Positions 1 through 8,183 of a stretch of 64,000 nucleotides of DNA are shown here, in pieces. The position numbers were made by a program, and so were the translations under genes. Location: NCBI GenBank assembly GCA_041392305.1, contig JAWKMJ010000012.1, positions 59,026 through 123,025 of the forward strand, written 5' to 3'. Origin of the DNA: JAGQYP01 sp041392305. Lineage in GTDB: Bacteria; Bacteroidota; Bacteroidia; Flavobacteriales_D; Crocinitomicaceae. Position 1 is the first letter of the stretch, and each line of letters starts with the position of its first letter. Below the pieces are notes generated by a model. That model did not search any database, was not told the origin of the DNA, and worked only from the letters and a program-made list of their open reading frames with translations.

Positions 1-411
1 TGGAATGTATTTTTGCTTTTGTTCTTCTGTTCCGTAATACAAGATAGGCAGTGTTCCAATCCCGGTGTGTGCACCATAGGCAACTGAAAAACTATAACCT
101 TCACCAAGTGATTCTGTAGCGAGAAGGCTTGTTGCAAACTCAACTCCCATTCCTCCTAATTCTTCAGGAACTGAAAGGCCTAGCATTCCCAACTCGCCGG
201 CTTTATCCAAAATTGAAGGCATCAATCCTTCTTCCATTTTATCAATTCTGTCAAGATGAGGCATGACTTCAGCTTCAACAAAATCTTTACAGGTTTGGGC
301 GATCATTCTTTGTTCCTCGTTAAACTCTTCCGGGATGAAAATGTCCTCCGGCTTGGTCTCACGAATAATGAATTCGCCTCCTTTAATTGCTTTTTTGTCC
401 GTCTTTTCCAT
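1..411 (-). CDS. fadE: Acyl-CoA dehydrogenase, N-terminal 137 residues (cut by window edge)
   Basis: This is the start of an acyl-CoA dehydrogenase, the FAD enzyme that makes the first double bond in fatty-acid beta-oxidation. Translating the reverse strand from the ATG at 409-411 gives MEKTDKKAIKGGEFIIRE, then the family's N-terminal helical domain (EEFNEEQRMIAQTCKDFV, LGMLGLSVPEELGGMGVEF, YGAHTGIGTLPILYYGTEEQ). The frame stays open to base 1, so the flavin-binding and catalytic parts lie outside the window. It begins 8 bases after the thiolase stop, as the last visible gene of the MarR-fadN-fadA operon. The order fadN-fadA-fadE matches the Bacillus subtilis operon, which supports the name by context. 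Confidence 0.9.
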   Translation of the reverse strand, partial: MEKTDKKAIKGGEFIIRETKPEDIFIPEEFNEEQRMIAQTCKDFVEAEVMPHLDRIDKMEEGLMPSILDKAGELGMLGLSVPEELGGMGVEFATSLLATESLGEGYSFSVAYGAHTGIGTLPILYYGTEEQKQKYIP

Positions 412-419
412 TTTTCAAA

Positions 420-1601
420 TTATTTCAATAACTCAATTACACCGGCTGCACCTTGTCCTGTTCCCACACACATGGTTACAACCCCATATTTTTGTTTTCT
501 TCTTCTTAATTCATTGATGACTTGAACTGTCAATTTTGCTCCTGTACAACCAAGTGGGTGTCCTAAAGCAATGGCTCCTCCATTTACATTTACGATATCG
601 GGATTCAAGCCTGTTTCTCGGATGACTGCAAGTGACTGTGAAGCAAAAGCCTCATTCAATTCAACTAAATCCAAATCATTCATCTTCAAACCAGCCATGT
701 TCAAGGCTCCTGGAATGGCATCAACTGGGCCTATTCCCATGATTCTTGGTTCAACTCCAACTACCTTATAGGAAACTAAGCGAGCAACAGGCTCCAAATT
801 CAGTTCTTTGACCATTTTTTCAGACATCACTAAGACAAATGCAGCTCCATCCGATGTTTGTGATGAATTTCCTGCGGTCACCGATCCATCTGCGGCAAAT
901 ACTGGTCTAAGTTTGCCAAGAGCCTCAACATTGGTTCCTTTTCGTGGACCTTCATCCGTATCCACAATGAATTTTTGTTCCTGTCTTTTCTCGTTATCAT
1001 CCAGGAATATTCGAGTGACTTCGATTGGAGCAATGTCATCTTTAAAAGTACCATTTTCAATAGCTTTCAAGGCTTTCATATGAGATTCAAAAGCAAATTG
1101 ATCTTGATCTTCTCTAGATACCTTGTATTGATTTGCAACCGCTTCGGCCGTAAGACCCATTCCCCAATAATAGGTGGGATTGTCTTTTCCTACTTTTGGA
1201 TTTGGAACAATTCGCCATCCTCCCATGGGCATGCATGACATAGATTCCACTCCTCCAGCGATAATGCAATCAGCTAAACCAGCTTCAATTTTTGCTTTCG
1301 CAATGGCAATGGTTTCTAGTCCAGAAGAACAGTAACGGTTTACAGTCATTCCTGGAACTTTATCTGTATTCAATCCCATTAAAGAGATCATTCTTCCCAC
1401 ATTTAGTCCTTGTTCGGCCTCTGGTGAAGCATTTCCAACAATGACATCATCGATTCGATCCTTATCTAATTCCGGAACGGCCTTCATTAAATGTTTGATC
1501 ACATCTGCAGCTAAGTCATCTGGTCTGTAAAAACGGAATCCACCTCTATTGGCTTTTCCAACCGCAGATCTAAATCCTTGTACTATATATGCTTGTCCCA
1601 T
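420..1601 (-). CDS. fadA: Acetyl-CoA C-acyltransferase (3-ketoacyl-CoA thiolase)
   Basis: A 393-residue thiolase, normal family length, cleaving 3-ketoacyl-CoA to acetyl-CoA and a shortened acyl-CoA. The nucleophile Cys91 sits in NRYCSSGLETIAIAK. The second catalytic block is NGGAIALGHPLGCTGA, with its His, and the third is CVGTGQGAAGVI, with the proton-donor Cys. It starts one base after the fadN stop (1603) and its stop is 8 bases before the acyl-CoA dehydrogenase start, so the three genes are surely co-transcribed. It probably forms the trifunctional-type partner of the hydratase/dehydrogenase upstream. Confidence 0.95.
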   Translation of the reverse strand: MGQAYIVQGFRSAVGKANRGGFRFYRPDDLAADVIKHLMKAVPELDKDRIDDVIVGNASPEAEQGLNVGRMISLMGLNTDKVPGMTVNRYCSSGLETIAIAKAKIEAGLADCIIAGGVESMSCMPMGGWRIVPNPKVGKDNPTYYWGMGLTAEAVANQYKVSREDQDQFAFESHMKALKAIENGTFKDDIAPIEVTRIFLDDNEKRQEQKFIVDTDEGPRKGTNVEALGKLRPVFAADGSVTAGNSSQTSDGAAFVLVMSEKMVKELNLEPVARLVSYKVVGVEPRIMGIGPVDAIPGALNMAGLKMNDLDLVELNEAFASQSLAVIRETGLNPDIVNVNGGAIALGHPLGCTGAKLTVQVINELRRRKQKYGVVTMCVGTGQGAAGVIELLK

Positions 1602-1602
1602 T

Positions 1603-4008
1603 TTAGTTTCTTAAAATTTTGCCTTTCGTTAAAATAGATTGAATTCTTTCTAGCGTCTTCTTTTTGGTGCACAGGTCTAAGAAAGCTTTTCTTTCCAAAT
1701 CCAATAGGTATTGTTCCGACACCTTTTCATTTTCAGAAAGATCTCCACCACACATGACAAATCCGAGTTTTTCAGAAATGTACTGGTCGTGTTCAGAGAT
1801 GTAATTACCAGCTTGCATGGAGTTGGCACCTACGTATACGATTCCAAGTCCTTCCTGACCCATCACTTCAATATTGCGCTCTTGAGCAGGCATGGTGTAG
1901 CCTTCATCTGCCATTTGAATTACAGATTCTTTTGCCACTTTAAGCTGATGGTCTCGGCTCACAACTACTTCATCCTTTCCTTCTCTTAAATAACCAAGAT
2001 CAAAAGCTTCGTAAGCAGAAGTAGATACTTTCGCCTGACCAATTGTCAAGAATCGATCTCTCAATCGGTTGATTTTAATATCACCCTCGTTCAATTCTTC
2101 AGAAAGTCTTTTCACAAATTCTTTAGTTCCACCACCACCAGGAATCAGTCCAACACCAAATTCAACTAATCCCATGTATAGTTCAGCGTGCGCTACTACT
2201 TTATCTGCGTGTAAGCACATTTCGCAACCACCTCCAAGTGCCATGTTATGTGGTGCTACAACCACCGGAACTGAAGAATATCGTACACGCATCATGGTGT
2301 CCTGGAAGGCTTTAATGGCGAAATTTAATTCGTCGTATTCTTGTTCTACCGCCATCATGAAGATGAGTCCGACATTGGCTCCAGCAGAGAAATTTTGACC
2401 TTCATTGGAGATGACCAATCCTTTGTAAGATTCCTCAGCCATTCCGATCGCTTTGTTGATTCCAGCGATTACTTCTCCTCCAATGGTGTTCATCTTAGAA
2501 TGGAATTCCAAGTTTAAAACGCCGTCTCCAAGATCGATGATTGAACAATCGTTATTTTTCCAAATGGTATTGGAATCCTTCAAATTCGCCAAGCTTACTA
2601 ATCCTTCTGAGCCAGGTATCACTTTATACGATTTCGATGGAATGTCGTAATAAGAGCGAACGCCATTTTCTAATTTGTAGAAGGAAGAGATGCCAGCACT
2701 TTGCATGTCGGCAACCCATTGAGCCGGTTTTTGCCCATTAGCGGCCATCATTTTCAAACCTTTTTCCAAACCGATGATGTCCCAAGTTTCGAATGGACCT
2801 AATTCCCATCCAAATCCGGCTTTAAGCGCATCATCGATTTTGAAAAGATCATCTGTGATTTCAGGTATACGGTTAGAAACATATGCAAATAGGCCAGAAA
2901 AAGCCTTTCTATAAAACTCACCAGCTTTGTCTTTACCGGCAAACAGCATTTTTGTTCGCTCTTTCAGATCATCGACCGGTTTCGTCATTTCGAGTGTTGG
3001 AAAATTAACCCTTTGTTTGGGTTCGTATTCCAATGTCTTAAGATTTAAGGAAAGGATTTCGCTTTTTCCGTTGGCATCCTTTACCTTTTTATAAAATCCT
3101 TGTTTTGATTTTGATCCGAGCCAATTGTTCTCCACCATTTTAGAGATATAATCAGGCAATTGGAAGAGGTCGTTGGCTTCATCATTCGGACAATTTTCTT
3201 TTAATCCATTGGCAACATGAACCAAAGTATCTAAACCGACTACATCACATGTTCGGAAAGTAGCGGATTTTGGTCTTCCGAGAACAGGTCCCGTTAATTT
3301 ATCAATTTCGTCCACTGTCATGTCTAAATCCTTCACAGCATGGAATAGCGACATGATGGAATATACCCCCACTCTGTTAGCAATAAAAGCAGGAGTATCT
3401 TTACATAGAACAGTTGTTTTTCCTAAAAATCTTTTCCCATAATCCATAAAGAAATCAACGACTTCGGGCATGGTTTTGGAGCTTGGAATAATTTCCAATA
3501 ATTTCAGATACCTTGGAGGATTGAAGAAGTGTGTTCCGCAAAAATACTTTTGGAAATCTTCTGATCTACCAGCCAACATCATTTCAATTGGAATCCCCGA
3601 AGTATTGGAAGAAATCAATGTTCCCGGCTTTCGGAATTGTTCGACTTTATCGAAAAGCACTTTTTTGAGATCCAGTCTTTCAATAATTACCTCAATAATC
3701 CAATCACATTCAGCAATTAGATTCATGTTGTCGTCAAAGTTTCCTGTTTTAATACGATCCGCGAAGGATTTGCGATAAATGGGTGAAGGATTCGACTTCA
3801 GAGTTGAGGTCAAACTATCATTCACAATTCTGTTTCGCACACTTGGGGTTTCCAAGCTCTGATTTTGAGCTTTTTCTTTGTCGTTTAGTTCAAATGGAAC
3901 GATGTCTAATAAAACAACTTCGCATCCGATGTTGGCAAGGTGACAAGCGATTCTGGACCCCATGATCCCTGATCCTAAAACCGCTACCTTTCGAATTCTT
4001 CTGTTCAT
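1603..4008 (-). CDS. fadN: 3-hydroxyacyl-CoA dehydrogenase / enoyl-CoA hydratase fusion
   Basis: An 801-residue bifunctional beta-oxidation enzyme. The N-terminus is an NAD-binding Rossmann fold (VAVLGSGIMGSRIACHLANI). It is followed by the hydroxyacyl-CoA dehydrogenase signature HFFNPPRYLKLLEIIP near residue 160 and the second dehydrogenase helical domains, to about residue 430. The C-terminal part, from about residue 490, is a crotonase fold: NFSAGANVGLIF, then MALGGGCEM, the oxyanion-hole region, and GLIPGGGGTKEF. The dehydrogenase-first order is that of Bacillus FadN, not Escherichia coli FadB, where the hydratase comes first. It lies 3 bases after the MarR stop and 1 base before fadA. 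Confidence 0.93.
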   Translation of the reverse strand: MNRRIRKVAVLGSGIMGSRIACHLANIGCEVVLLDIVPFELNDKEKAQNQSLETPSVRNRIVNDSLTSTLKSNPSPIYRKSFADRIKTGNFDDNMNLIAECDWIIEVIIERLDLKKVLFDKVEQFRKPGTLISSNTSGIPIEMMLAGRSEDFQKYFCGTHFFNPPRYLKLLEIIPSSKTMPEVVDFFMDYGKRFLGKTTVLCKDTPAFIANRVGVYSIMSLFHAVKDLDMTVDEIDKLTGPVLGRPKSATFRTCDVVGLDTLVHVANGLKENCPNDEANDLFQLPDYISKMVENNWLGSKSKQGFYKKVKDANGKSEILSLNLKTLEYEPKQRVNFPTLEMTKPVDDLKERTKMLFAGKDKAGEFYRKAFSGLFAYVSNRIPEITDDLFKIDDALKAGFGWELGPFETWDIIGLEKGLKMMAANGQKPAQWVADMQSAGISSFYKLENGVRSYYDIPSKSYKVIPGSEGLVSLANLKDSNTIWKNNDCSIIDLGDGVLNLEFHSKMNTIGGEVIAGINKAIGMAEESYKGLVISNEGQNFSAGANVGLIFMMAVEQEYDELNFAIKAFQDTMMRVRYSSVPVVVAPHNMALGGGCEMCLHADKVVAHAELYMGLVEFGVGLIPGGGGTKEFVKRLSEELNEGDIKINRLRDRFLTIGQAKVSTSAYEAFDLGYLREGKDEVVVSRDHQLKVAKESVIQMADEGYTMPAQERNIEVMGQEGLGIVYVGANSMQAGNYISEHDQYISEKLGFVMCGGDLSENEKVSEQYLLDLERKAFLDLCTKKKTLERIQSILTKGKILRN

Positions 4009-4011
4009 TTT

Positions 4012-4488
4012 TTACTTTTTCTTTTCTTTTTCTATTTCATCCAGCAATTCTAATTTCATAAGTTCTTCTGAAACCACTTTGTCAATGCGAGACATCACAT
4101 CATAATAAGCTTGCAGTTTTCCTTTTGGAATCTTCGCTTTTAATTTTTCATTAAAACTAAGGATTACATCTCTTGCTGCAGTCCTTTTATCGAGACCTTC
4201 ATTCGTCAGGAAGATCAAAACTTTTCTTTTGTCGATCTCATCAGTTTGACGATAAATGAGATTTTTATCCTCCATCGTTTTCAAAGTTCTTGAAAGCGAG
4301 GTGGGTTCCATCCCCATTCTTGGGCCTAACTGTGTTGAAGGCGTTCCTTCCTTATCAATAATGAGTAGTATAAAACCCATCGACATTGTCAAATTGTATT
4401 TCGCTGCAATCTGGTTATACATTCGTGAGATTTTATGCCACGAATGCCGGATGTGGAAATCAATTATTTCTTCTGGTTGCATAATCAA
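4012..4488 (-). CDS. MarR-family transcriptional regulator
   Basis: A 158-residue winged-helix regulator, first gene of the beta-oxidation operon. The DNA-binding core is visible: STQLGPRMGMEPTSLSRTL is the helix-turn-helix, and DKNLIYRQTDEIDKRKVLIFLT is the wing with the family's D-x-R-[KR] pattern. Flanking helices would form the dimer interface. It is followed by fadN after 3 bases. Ligands of such regulators are often the pathway's acyl-CoAs; that role here is an inference from position. A dyad at 4523-4542, about 35 bases upstream of the start, fits autoregulation. A second in-frame ATG two codons in is an equally possible start. Confidence 0.9.
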   Translation of the reverse strand: MIMQPEEIIDFHIRHSWHKISRMYNQIAAKYNLTMSMGFILLIIDKEGTPSTQLGPRMGMEPTSLSRTLKTMEDKNLIYRQTDEIDKRKVLIFLTNEGLDKRTAARDVILSFNEKLKAKIPKGKLQAYYDVMSRIDKVVSEELMKLELLDEIEKEKKK

Positions 4489-4522
4489 ATGGTTTTAAGC
4501 GAGCACATAAATGTAGTAAAAA

Positions 4523-4542
4523 AAATTATGTACGCATAATTT
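4523..4542 (-). promoter_or_regulatory. Dyad operator ahead of the MarR/fad operon
   Basis: AAATTATG-TACG-CATAATTT: two perfect 8-base arms around a 4-base centre, 35 bases before the regulator's start codon. The size (about 20 bases) and AT-rich arms suit a dimeric MarR protein. It is the only strong dyad in the leader, so autoregulation of the whole operon is the simplest reading. Confidence 0.6.
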
Positions 4543-4657
4543 CACTAATAAAATTTTAATCCGAAGCTAAATCCAGCATTTCAATGGAAATCCTTGAGTC
4601 AGCTGAAAAGTGAGTTCACTTCCTTTTAAATATAAAGAATTGGAACTTGAAATCAAA

Positions 4658-4697
4658 AAAAAACGGACAATCAAAACCAATTGATCGTCCGTTTTAT
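4658..4697 (-). terminator. Terminator after the coiled-coil protein gene
   Basis: The arms AAAACGGACAATCA and TGATCGTCCGTTTT pair over 13 of 14 positions and are bounded by A and T runs. It lies 30 bases past the stop of the minus-strand gene at 4727-5689. On the + strand it would face away from the MarR promoter, so it insulates the two units. Confidence 0.75.
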
Positions 4698-4726
4698 TAT
4701 GCGGATAAATGAATTTGTCAAACTAT

Positions 4727-5689
4727 TTATTTCAGAGCAAAGCTATCTTTCCCTATTCTGGAACCATCGGCATAGATTTCGACGATATAATTTCCTTTGT
4801 CGAGTTCTAATTCTCTGACATCAGCTATGATGCATACATCAATCGACTGATTTTGGTAGTCGATTGAACGGGAATCAGAATACACAATAGTTCCTGAGTT
4901 CGTATTGATTGTATTAGAATTACGCTTGGTGAGGACTTTTCCAGCGGGGGAAATGACTCGAATATAAATATTCTTCTTACCTGCTTGAGCGATTGTATTT
5001 TCGCCTATACTGAAGCAGGATTTTATCTTTGCTACTTTTTTCGCTCTTTTGTTTTCCTTGTCATTGTAACCAAGGCCAGTGGTTGAGAATCCGTAGGCAC
5101 TCAATTTTGACCCTTTTTGAACTTGATTTTTATATTTGTCTGACGTCTCTTTATAAAGATCGCGGTCTTCCGTCATTTTATTCAAATTGTTTTGAGTTTT
5201 ATCCAAATTATCTCGGAGTTCCACATTTAGGGTATTTAAGGAATCAATAGTAACTAAATAACCTTTCATGATTGATCTTAAAGTTTCGGTTTCCTCCTGA
5301 AGTTGTCGGATCTTCCAAATGAATCGTTTCTTATCCTTTTTTGAATCCTCAAGTTCCACCATTAGTTCTTTAATTCTGTTTTTTTGTGCATTGATACTAT
5401 CTTGCATTTCCGCATTTTCAACATTTACCGCATCGTATTGAGAGAGCATGCCCTCCAGATTGTCGCGAATATCGTCCGACATCATCACACCGTATTGTTT
5501 GAATGATTCATTCATGTCATCCATCATTTTTTCCTTCTCTGCATTTTGGATCGTACATTTATTCAAATCATCTCCTAGCATTCGGTACATAATGGTAATG
5601 GCAACTAAACCGGAAAGGAGTAACAAAATGATCAATAAGTAAAGTGTATCCTTTCTTTTTTTAGGCTGTTGAGTTTCTATATCTGACAT
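4727..5689 (-). CDS. Membrane-anchored coiled-coil protein of unknown function
   Basis: 320 residues, not assigned to a named family. A lysine-rich start (QQPKKRKD) precedes one membrane helix at about 15-36 (LYLLIILLLLSGLVAITIMY), giving an inside-out single-pass topology. Residues about 50-190 are charged heptad-like helix (NAEMQDSINAQKNRIKELMV, RQLQEETETLRSIMKGYLV), a long periplasmic coiled coil. The last 100 residues (CFSIGENTIAQAGKKNIYIR, VISPAGKVL, GNYIVEIYADGSRIGKDSF) look like a beta-sandwich. It is a single-gene unit with its own terminator. Similar stalk-plus-head proteins occur in Bacteroidota; no function can be given. Confidence 0.75.
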   Translation of the reverse strand: MSDIETQQPKKRKDTLYLLIILLLLSGLVAITIMYRMLGDDLNKCTIQNAEKEKMMDDMNESFKQYGVMMSDDIRDNLEGMLSQYDAVNVENAEMQDSINAQKNRIKELMVELEDSKKDKKRFIWKIRQLQEETETLRSIMKGYLVTIDSLNTLNVELRDNLDKTQNNLNKMTEDRDLYKETSDKYKNQVQKGSKLSAYGFSTTGLGYNDKENKRAKKVAKIKSCFSIGENTIAQAGKKNIYIRVISPAGKVLTKRNSNTINTNSGTIVYSDSRSIDYQNQSIDVCIIADVRELELDKGNYIVEIYADGSRIGKDSFALK

Positions 5690-5753
5690 ACTTGCGTTTT
5701 TCTTATTCCTTCTTAATATAATTCATTTTCAACGAATCAAAAGTTAAGATTCG

Positions 5754-6521
5754 TTAATCTTTTCGGCTGGAAAGTTTTCCTTTTAGTTGTTTCATGAACT
5801 GAGATGCATAAACGAAATCCAAAATTTCCTGATTTTCCGTTGTAAGAATATCTTGCTTGGTTCCTTCCCACCATTTCTGACCATTGTATATGAAAATGAT
5901 ATTATCACCAATCTCGATTACAGAATTCATGTCGTGAGTGACAACAATGGTAGTCATATTATATTCGTAAGTAATTTCCTTGATCAGGTTATCAATTACA
6001 ATGGACGTTTTGGGATCTAAACCTGAATTAGGTTCATCGCAAAACAAGTATTTGGGCTTCAGACTGATTGCACGAGCGATGGCCACGCGTTTTTGCATGC
6101 CTCCAGAACATTCAGATGGGAATAAATGATTGCTTCCCGTCATATTGACTCGTTCTAAAACAAAATTGGCTCGTTCCTGCATTTCCTCTTTACTCATTTC
6201 CGTAAACATTTGGAGAGGAAACATGATGTTTTCTTCTACTGTCATAGAATCGAATAAGGCAGAACCTTGAAAGAGCATACCAATCTCTTTTCTAATTTCT
6301 TTCCGATTGGTTCCATCCATTTGCACAAAATCTCTCCCATCAAATAGAACCTTACCTTCTTCTGGGGTGTGCAATCCAACAATGCATTTGGTAAGAACAG
6401 ATTTTCCGTGCCCTGATTGACCAATGATTAAATTTACTTTTCCAGCTTCAAATTTCGCATTGATATCGAAAAGAATCTGCTTTCCCGAAAAGGATTTGGA
6501 TATGTGTTTTAATTCGATCAA
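5754..6521 (-). CDS. mlaF: ABC transporter ATPase, MlaF type
   Basis: A 255-residue ATP-binding subunit of a phospholipid (MCE/Mla-type) transporter. It shows Walker A GQSGHGKSVLT, Q-loop GMLFQGSALFDSMTVEENI, signature SGGMQKRVAIARAI, Walker B YLFCDEPNSGLD and H-loop VVTHD. The FQGSALFDSMTV stretch is characteristic of the MlaF branch. It starts 3 bases after mlaE, so the pair is co-translated. The substrate-binding MCE protein (MlaD) is not next to it and must be elsewhere. Confidence 0.9.
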   Translation of the reverse strand: MIELKHISKSFSGKQILFDINAKFEAGKVNLIIGQSGHGKSVLTKCIVGLHTPEEGKVLFDGRDFVQMDGTNRKEIRKEIGMLFQGSALFDSMTVEENIMFPLQMFTEMSKEEMQERANFVLERVNMTGSNHLFPSECSGGMQKRVAIARAISLKPKYLFCDEPNSGLDPKTSIVIDNLIKEITYEYNMTTIVVTHDMNSVIEIGDNIIFIYNGQKWWEGTKQDILTTENQEILDFVYASQFMKQLKGKLSSRKD

Positions 6522-6524
6522 AAC

Positions 6525-7268
6525 TTAGATCAAGACCAATTGAGTGATTATTAAGTTTGCGATTAGTACAACAATCGTGCTTTGAACAACTGCTTTTGTG
6601 GAGGATCTTCCTACGTCTAGCGCTCCACCCTTGGTATAATAGCCATAAAAAGCAGAGACAGTAGTTATCAAAAAAGCAAAGACAAGTGTTTTTGACAAAG
6701 CGTAGGTAATGTCACCTGTCCCATCATCTCCAAAAAATGCTCGAATTCCATATACATAAGTTTCGGTATCCGATAACCCGGTTTGAACACAAGCAAACCA
6801 TCCACCCCAAAGACTTAAAGCCATAGATATAGTGATCAAAATAGGGAACATCATCACCGCTGCAATAACTTTTGGTAAAACCAAGTAATTCAAGGGGTTG
6901 ACCCCCATGATTTCCAATGCATCGATTTGTTCGGTAACACGCATGGTTCCCAGTTCAGAAGCTATATTAGATCCTACTTTCCCTGCCAAAATCAAAGAAA
7001 TAATGGTAGGTGAGAACTCCAAAATTGTCGACTGTCTGGTAATGAAACCAATGGTATACTCCGGGAGTAATGGACTGTCCATATTTGAAGCTGTTTGCAT
7101 AGCAATTACAGCGCCCATGAAGACAGATAAAACACCAACAATTGGGACCGAGCTGAGACCAATCTTCTCTATTTCATTCATCAGGCTTTTCCAGAATAAT
7201 CTAGCTTTTTCGGGACGAGAAAGAACTCCCCGAAGCATGACGAAATATTTTCCCAGATTCTCTATCAT
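6525..7268 (-). CDS. mlaE: ABC transporter permease, MlaE family
   Basis: A 247-residue integral membrane permease of the MlaE/YrbE family, partner of the ATPase downstream. Family blocks are visible: an N-terminal amphipathic part, VPIVGVLSVFMGAVIAMQTA, the conserved LAGKVGSNIASELGTMRVTEQIDALEIMGVNP (given here as two adjoining signatures, SELGTM and EQIDALEIMGVNP), and late helices ending in IANLIITQLVLI. It would shuttle phospholipid across the inner membrane face to keep outer-membrane asymmetry, as known for Mla systems. Its start at 7266-7268 is preceded by a 160-base divergent intergenic region. Confidence 0.9.
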   Translation of the reverse strand: MIENLGKYFVMLRGVLSRPEKARLFWKSLMNEIEKIGLSSVPIVGVLSVFMGAVIAMQTASNMDSPLLPEYTIGFITRQSTILEFSPTIISLILAGKVGSNIASELGTMRVTEQIDALEIMGVNPLNYLVLPKVIAAVMMFPILITISMALSLWGGWFACVQTGLSDTETYVYGIRAFFGDDGTGDITYALSKTLVFAFLITTVSAFYGYYTKGGALDVGRSSTKAVVQSTIVVLIANLIITQLVLI

Positions 7269-7429
7269 ATATCTGTTCTAGCGAACTAACCGCTAATTAC
7301 TTTTTAATTTTTATTCCTTCAGGGTGCACAGGGAATAAAATACGAAAAATCCATTGTTTATTATGGAAAACGTAAATTTTGTACCCTTATTCAAGAGAAT
7401 CGTTATTTTTGTAAAAAGAGTATTCATCT

Positions 7430-7561
7430 ATGAAGAACATTTTGAAAATATGCCTGGTCGGATCATTGATTTTCATGACTTCCTGTGGAAAAAAGAAATG
7501 CAATACTTGTCCTGATTGGGGCAAAACGGCCACAGAAAACCATCAAGTTGAAAAAGCCTAG
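7430..7561 (+). CDS. Small 43-residue lipoprotein
   Basis: A short gene easily missed by length filters. From the ATG at 7430 it reads MKNILKICLVGSLIFMTSCG, then KKKCNTCPDWGKTATENHQVEKA and a TAG. The N-terminus is a classic lipoprotein signal with lipobox MTSC-G; the mature peptide would be only about 25 residues with a CNTCP motif. It ends 20 bases before the SprT-like start at 7581 in a different frame, so it heads that operon. The CxxCP/W motif recurs in small Bacteroidota lipoproteins, but no function is known to me. Confidence 0.7.
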   Translation: MKNILKICLVGSLIFMTSCGKKKCNTCPDWGKTATENHQVEKA

Positions 7562-7580
7562 ATATTCCGACAAAGAACAA

Positions 7581-8183
7581 ATGTCCAGAGCGTTGGAACG
7601 TTTTCTTCCTGAGGGATGCGCGCCCACAATTGCATCATATATTCTTGACTATAATGTTAAATTTCGAATCAGTAAATCCCGGCAAACCAAGTTGGGGGAT
7701 TATAGAAAAGATCCTAAAGAAAGCTTTCATCGAATTTCAGTTAATGGAGATCTAAATCAGTATTCTTTTCTGGTTACGACTTTGCATGAATTTGCACATT
7801 TAACCACTTTTGAGAAATACGGGCCGAGAGTAAAACCACATGGAAGTCAATGGAAACAGGAATTTCGTGTTTTTTTATTAGAATTTATAAACAGAGGTGT
7901 TTTTCCAAAAGACCTTGAAATTGCTTTAATGAATTATACATTAAATCCCAAAGCCACTTCCTGCTCCGATCCAAACCTGATGATTGAGCTAAGAAAGTTT
8001 TCAAAAGAAGAGTCGGCACCTTTACTTGAGGAGTTAAGCAATGGCGAATTATTTCAGTTCCAAAATCGTATATTTGAAAAAATTCAGAAAAGAAGAACGC
8101 GCGTTAAGTGCAGAGATATTGAAAGAAACAGGTATTATCTGATCAATGCAGTAGCAGAGGTCAAGCGAATTCAGAATGGATAA
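7581..8183 (+). CDS. SprT-like zinc metalloprotease-fold protein
   Basis: A 200-residue protein with the zinc-binding HExxH motif in TTLHEFAHLTTFEKYG, followed by the expected second-half helices (HGSQWKQEFRVFLLEFINRG). The C-terminal part has CSDPNLMIELRKF and VKCRDIERNRYYLINAVAEV, resembling the SprT family's zinc-finger-like tail, though with few cysteines. A longer frame from 7485 exists, but it runs inside the lipoprotein gene; the ATG at 7581 begins MSRALERFLPEGC, where homology should start, so it is chosen. It overlaps manC by 8 bases. Confidence 0.8.
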   Translation: MSRALERFLPEGCAPTIASYILDYNVKFRISKSRQTKLGDYRKDPKESFHRISVNGDLNQYSFLVTTLHEFAHLTTFEKYGPRVKPHGSQWKQEFRVFLLEFINRGVFPKDLEIALMNYTLNPKATSCSDPNLMIELRKFSKEESAPLLEELSNGELFQFQNRIFEKIQKRRTRVKCRDIERNRYYLINAVAEVKRIQNG

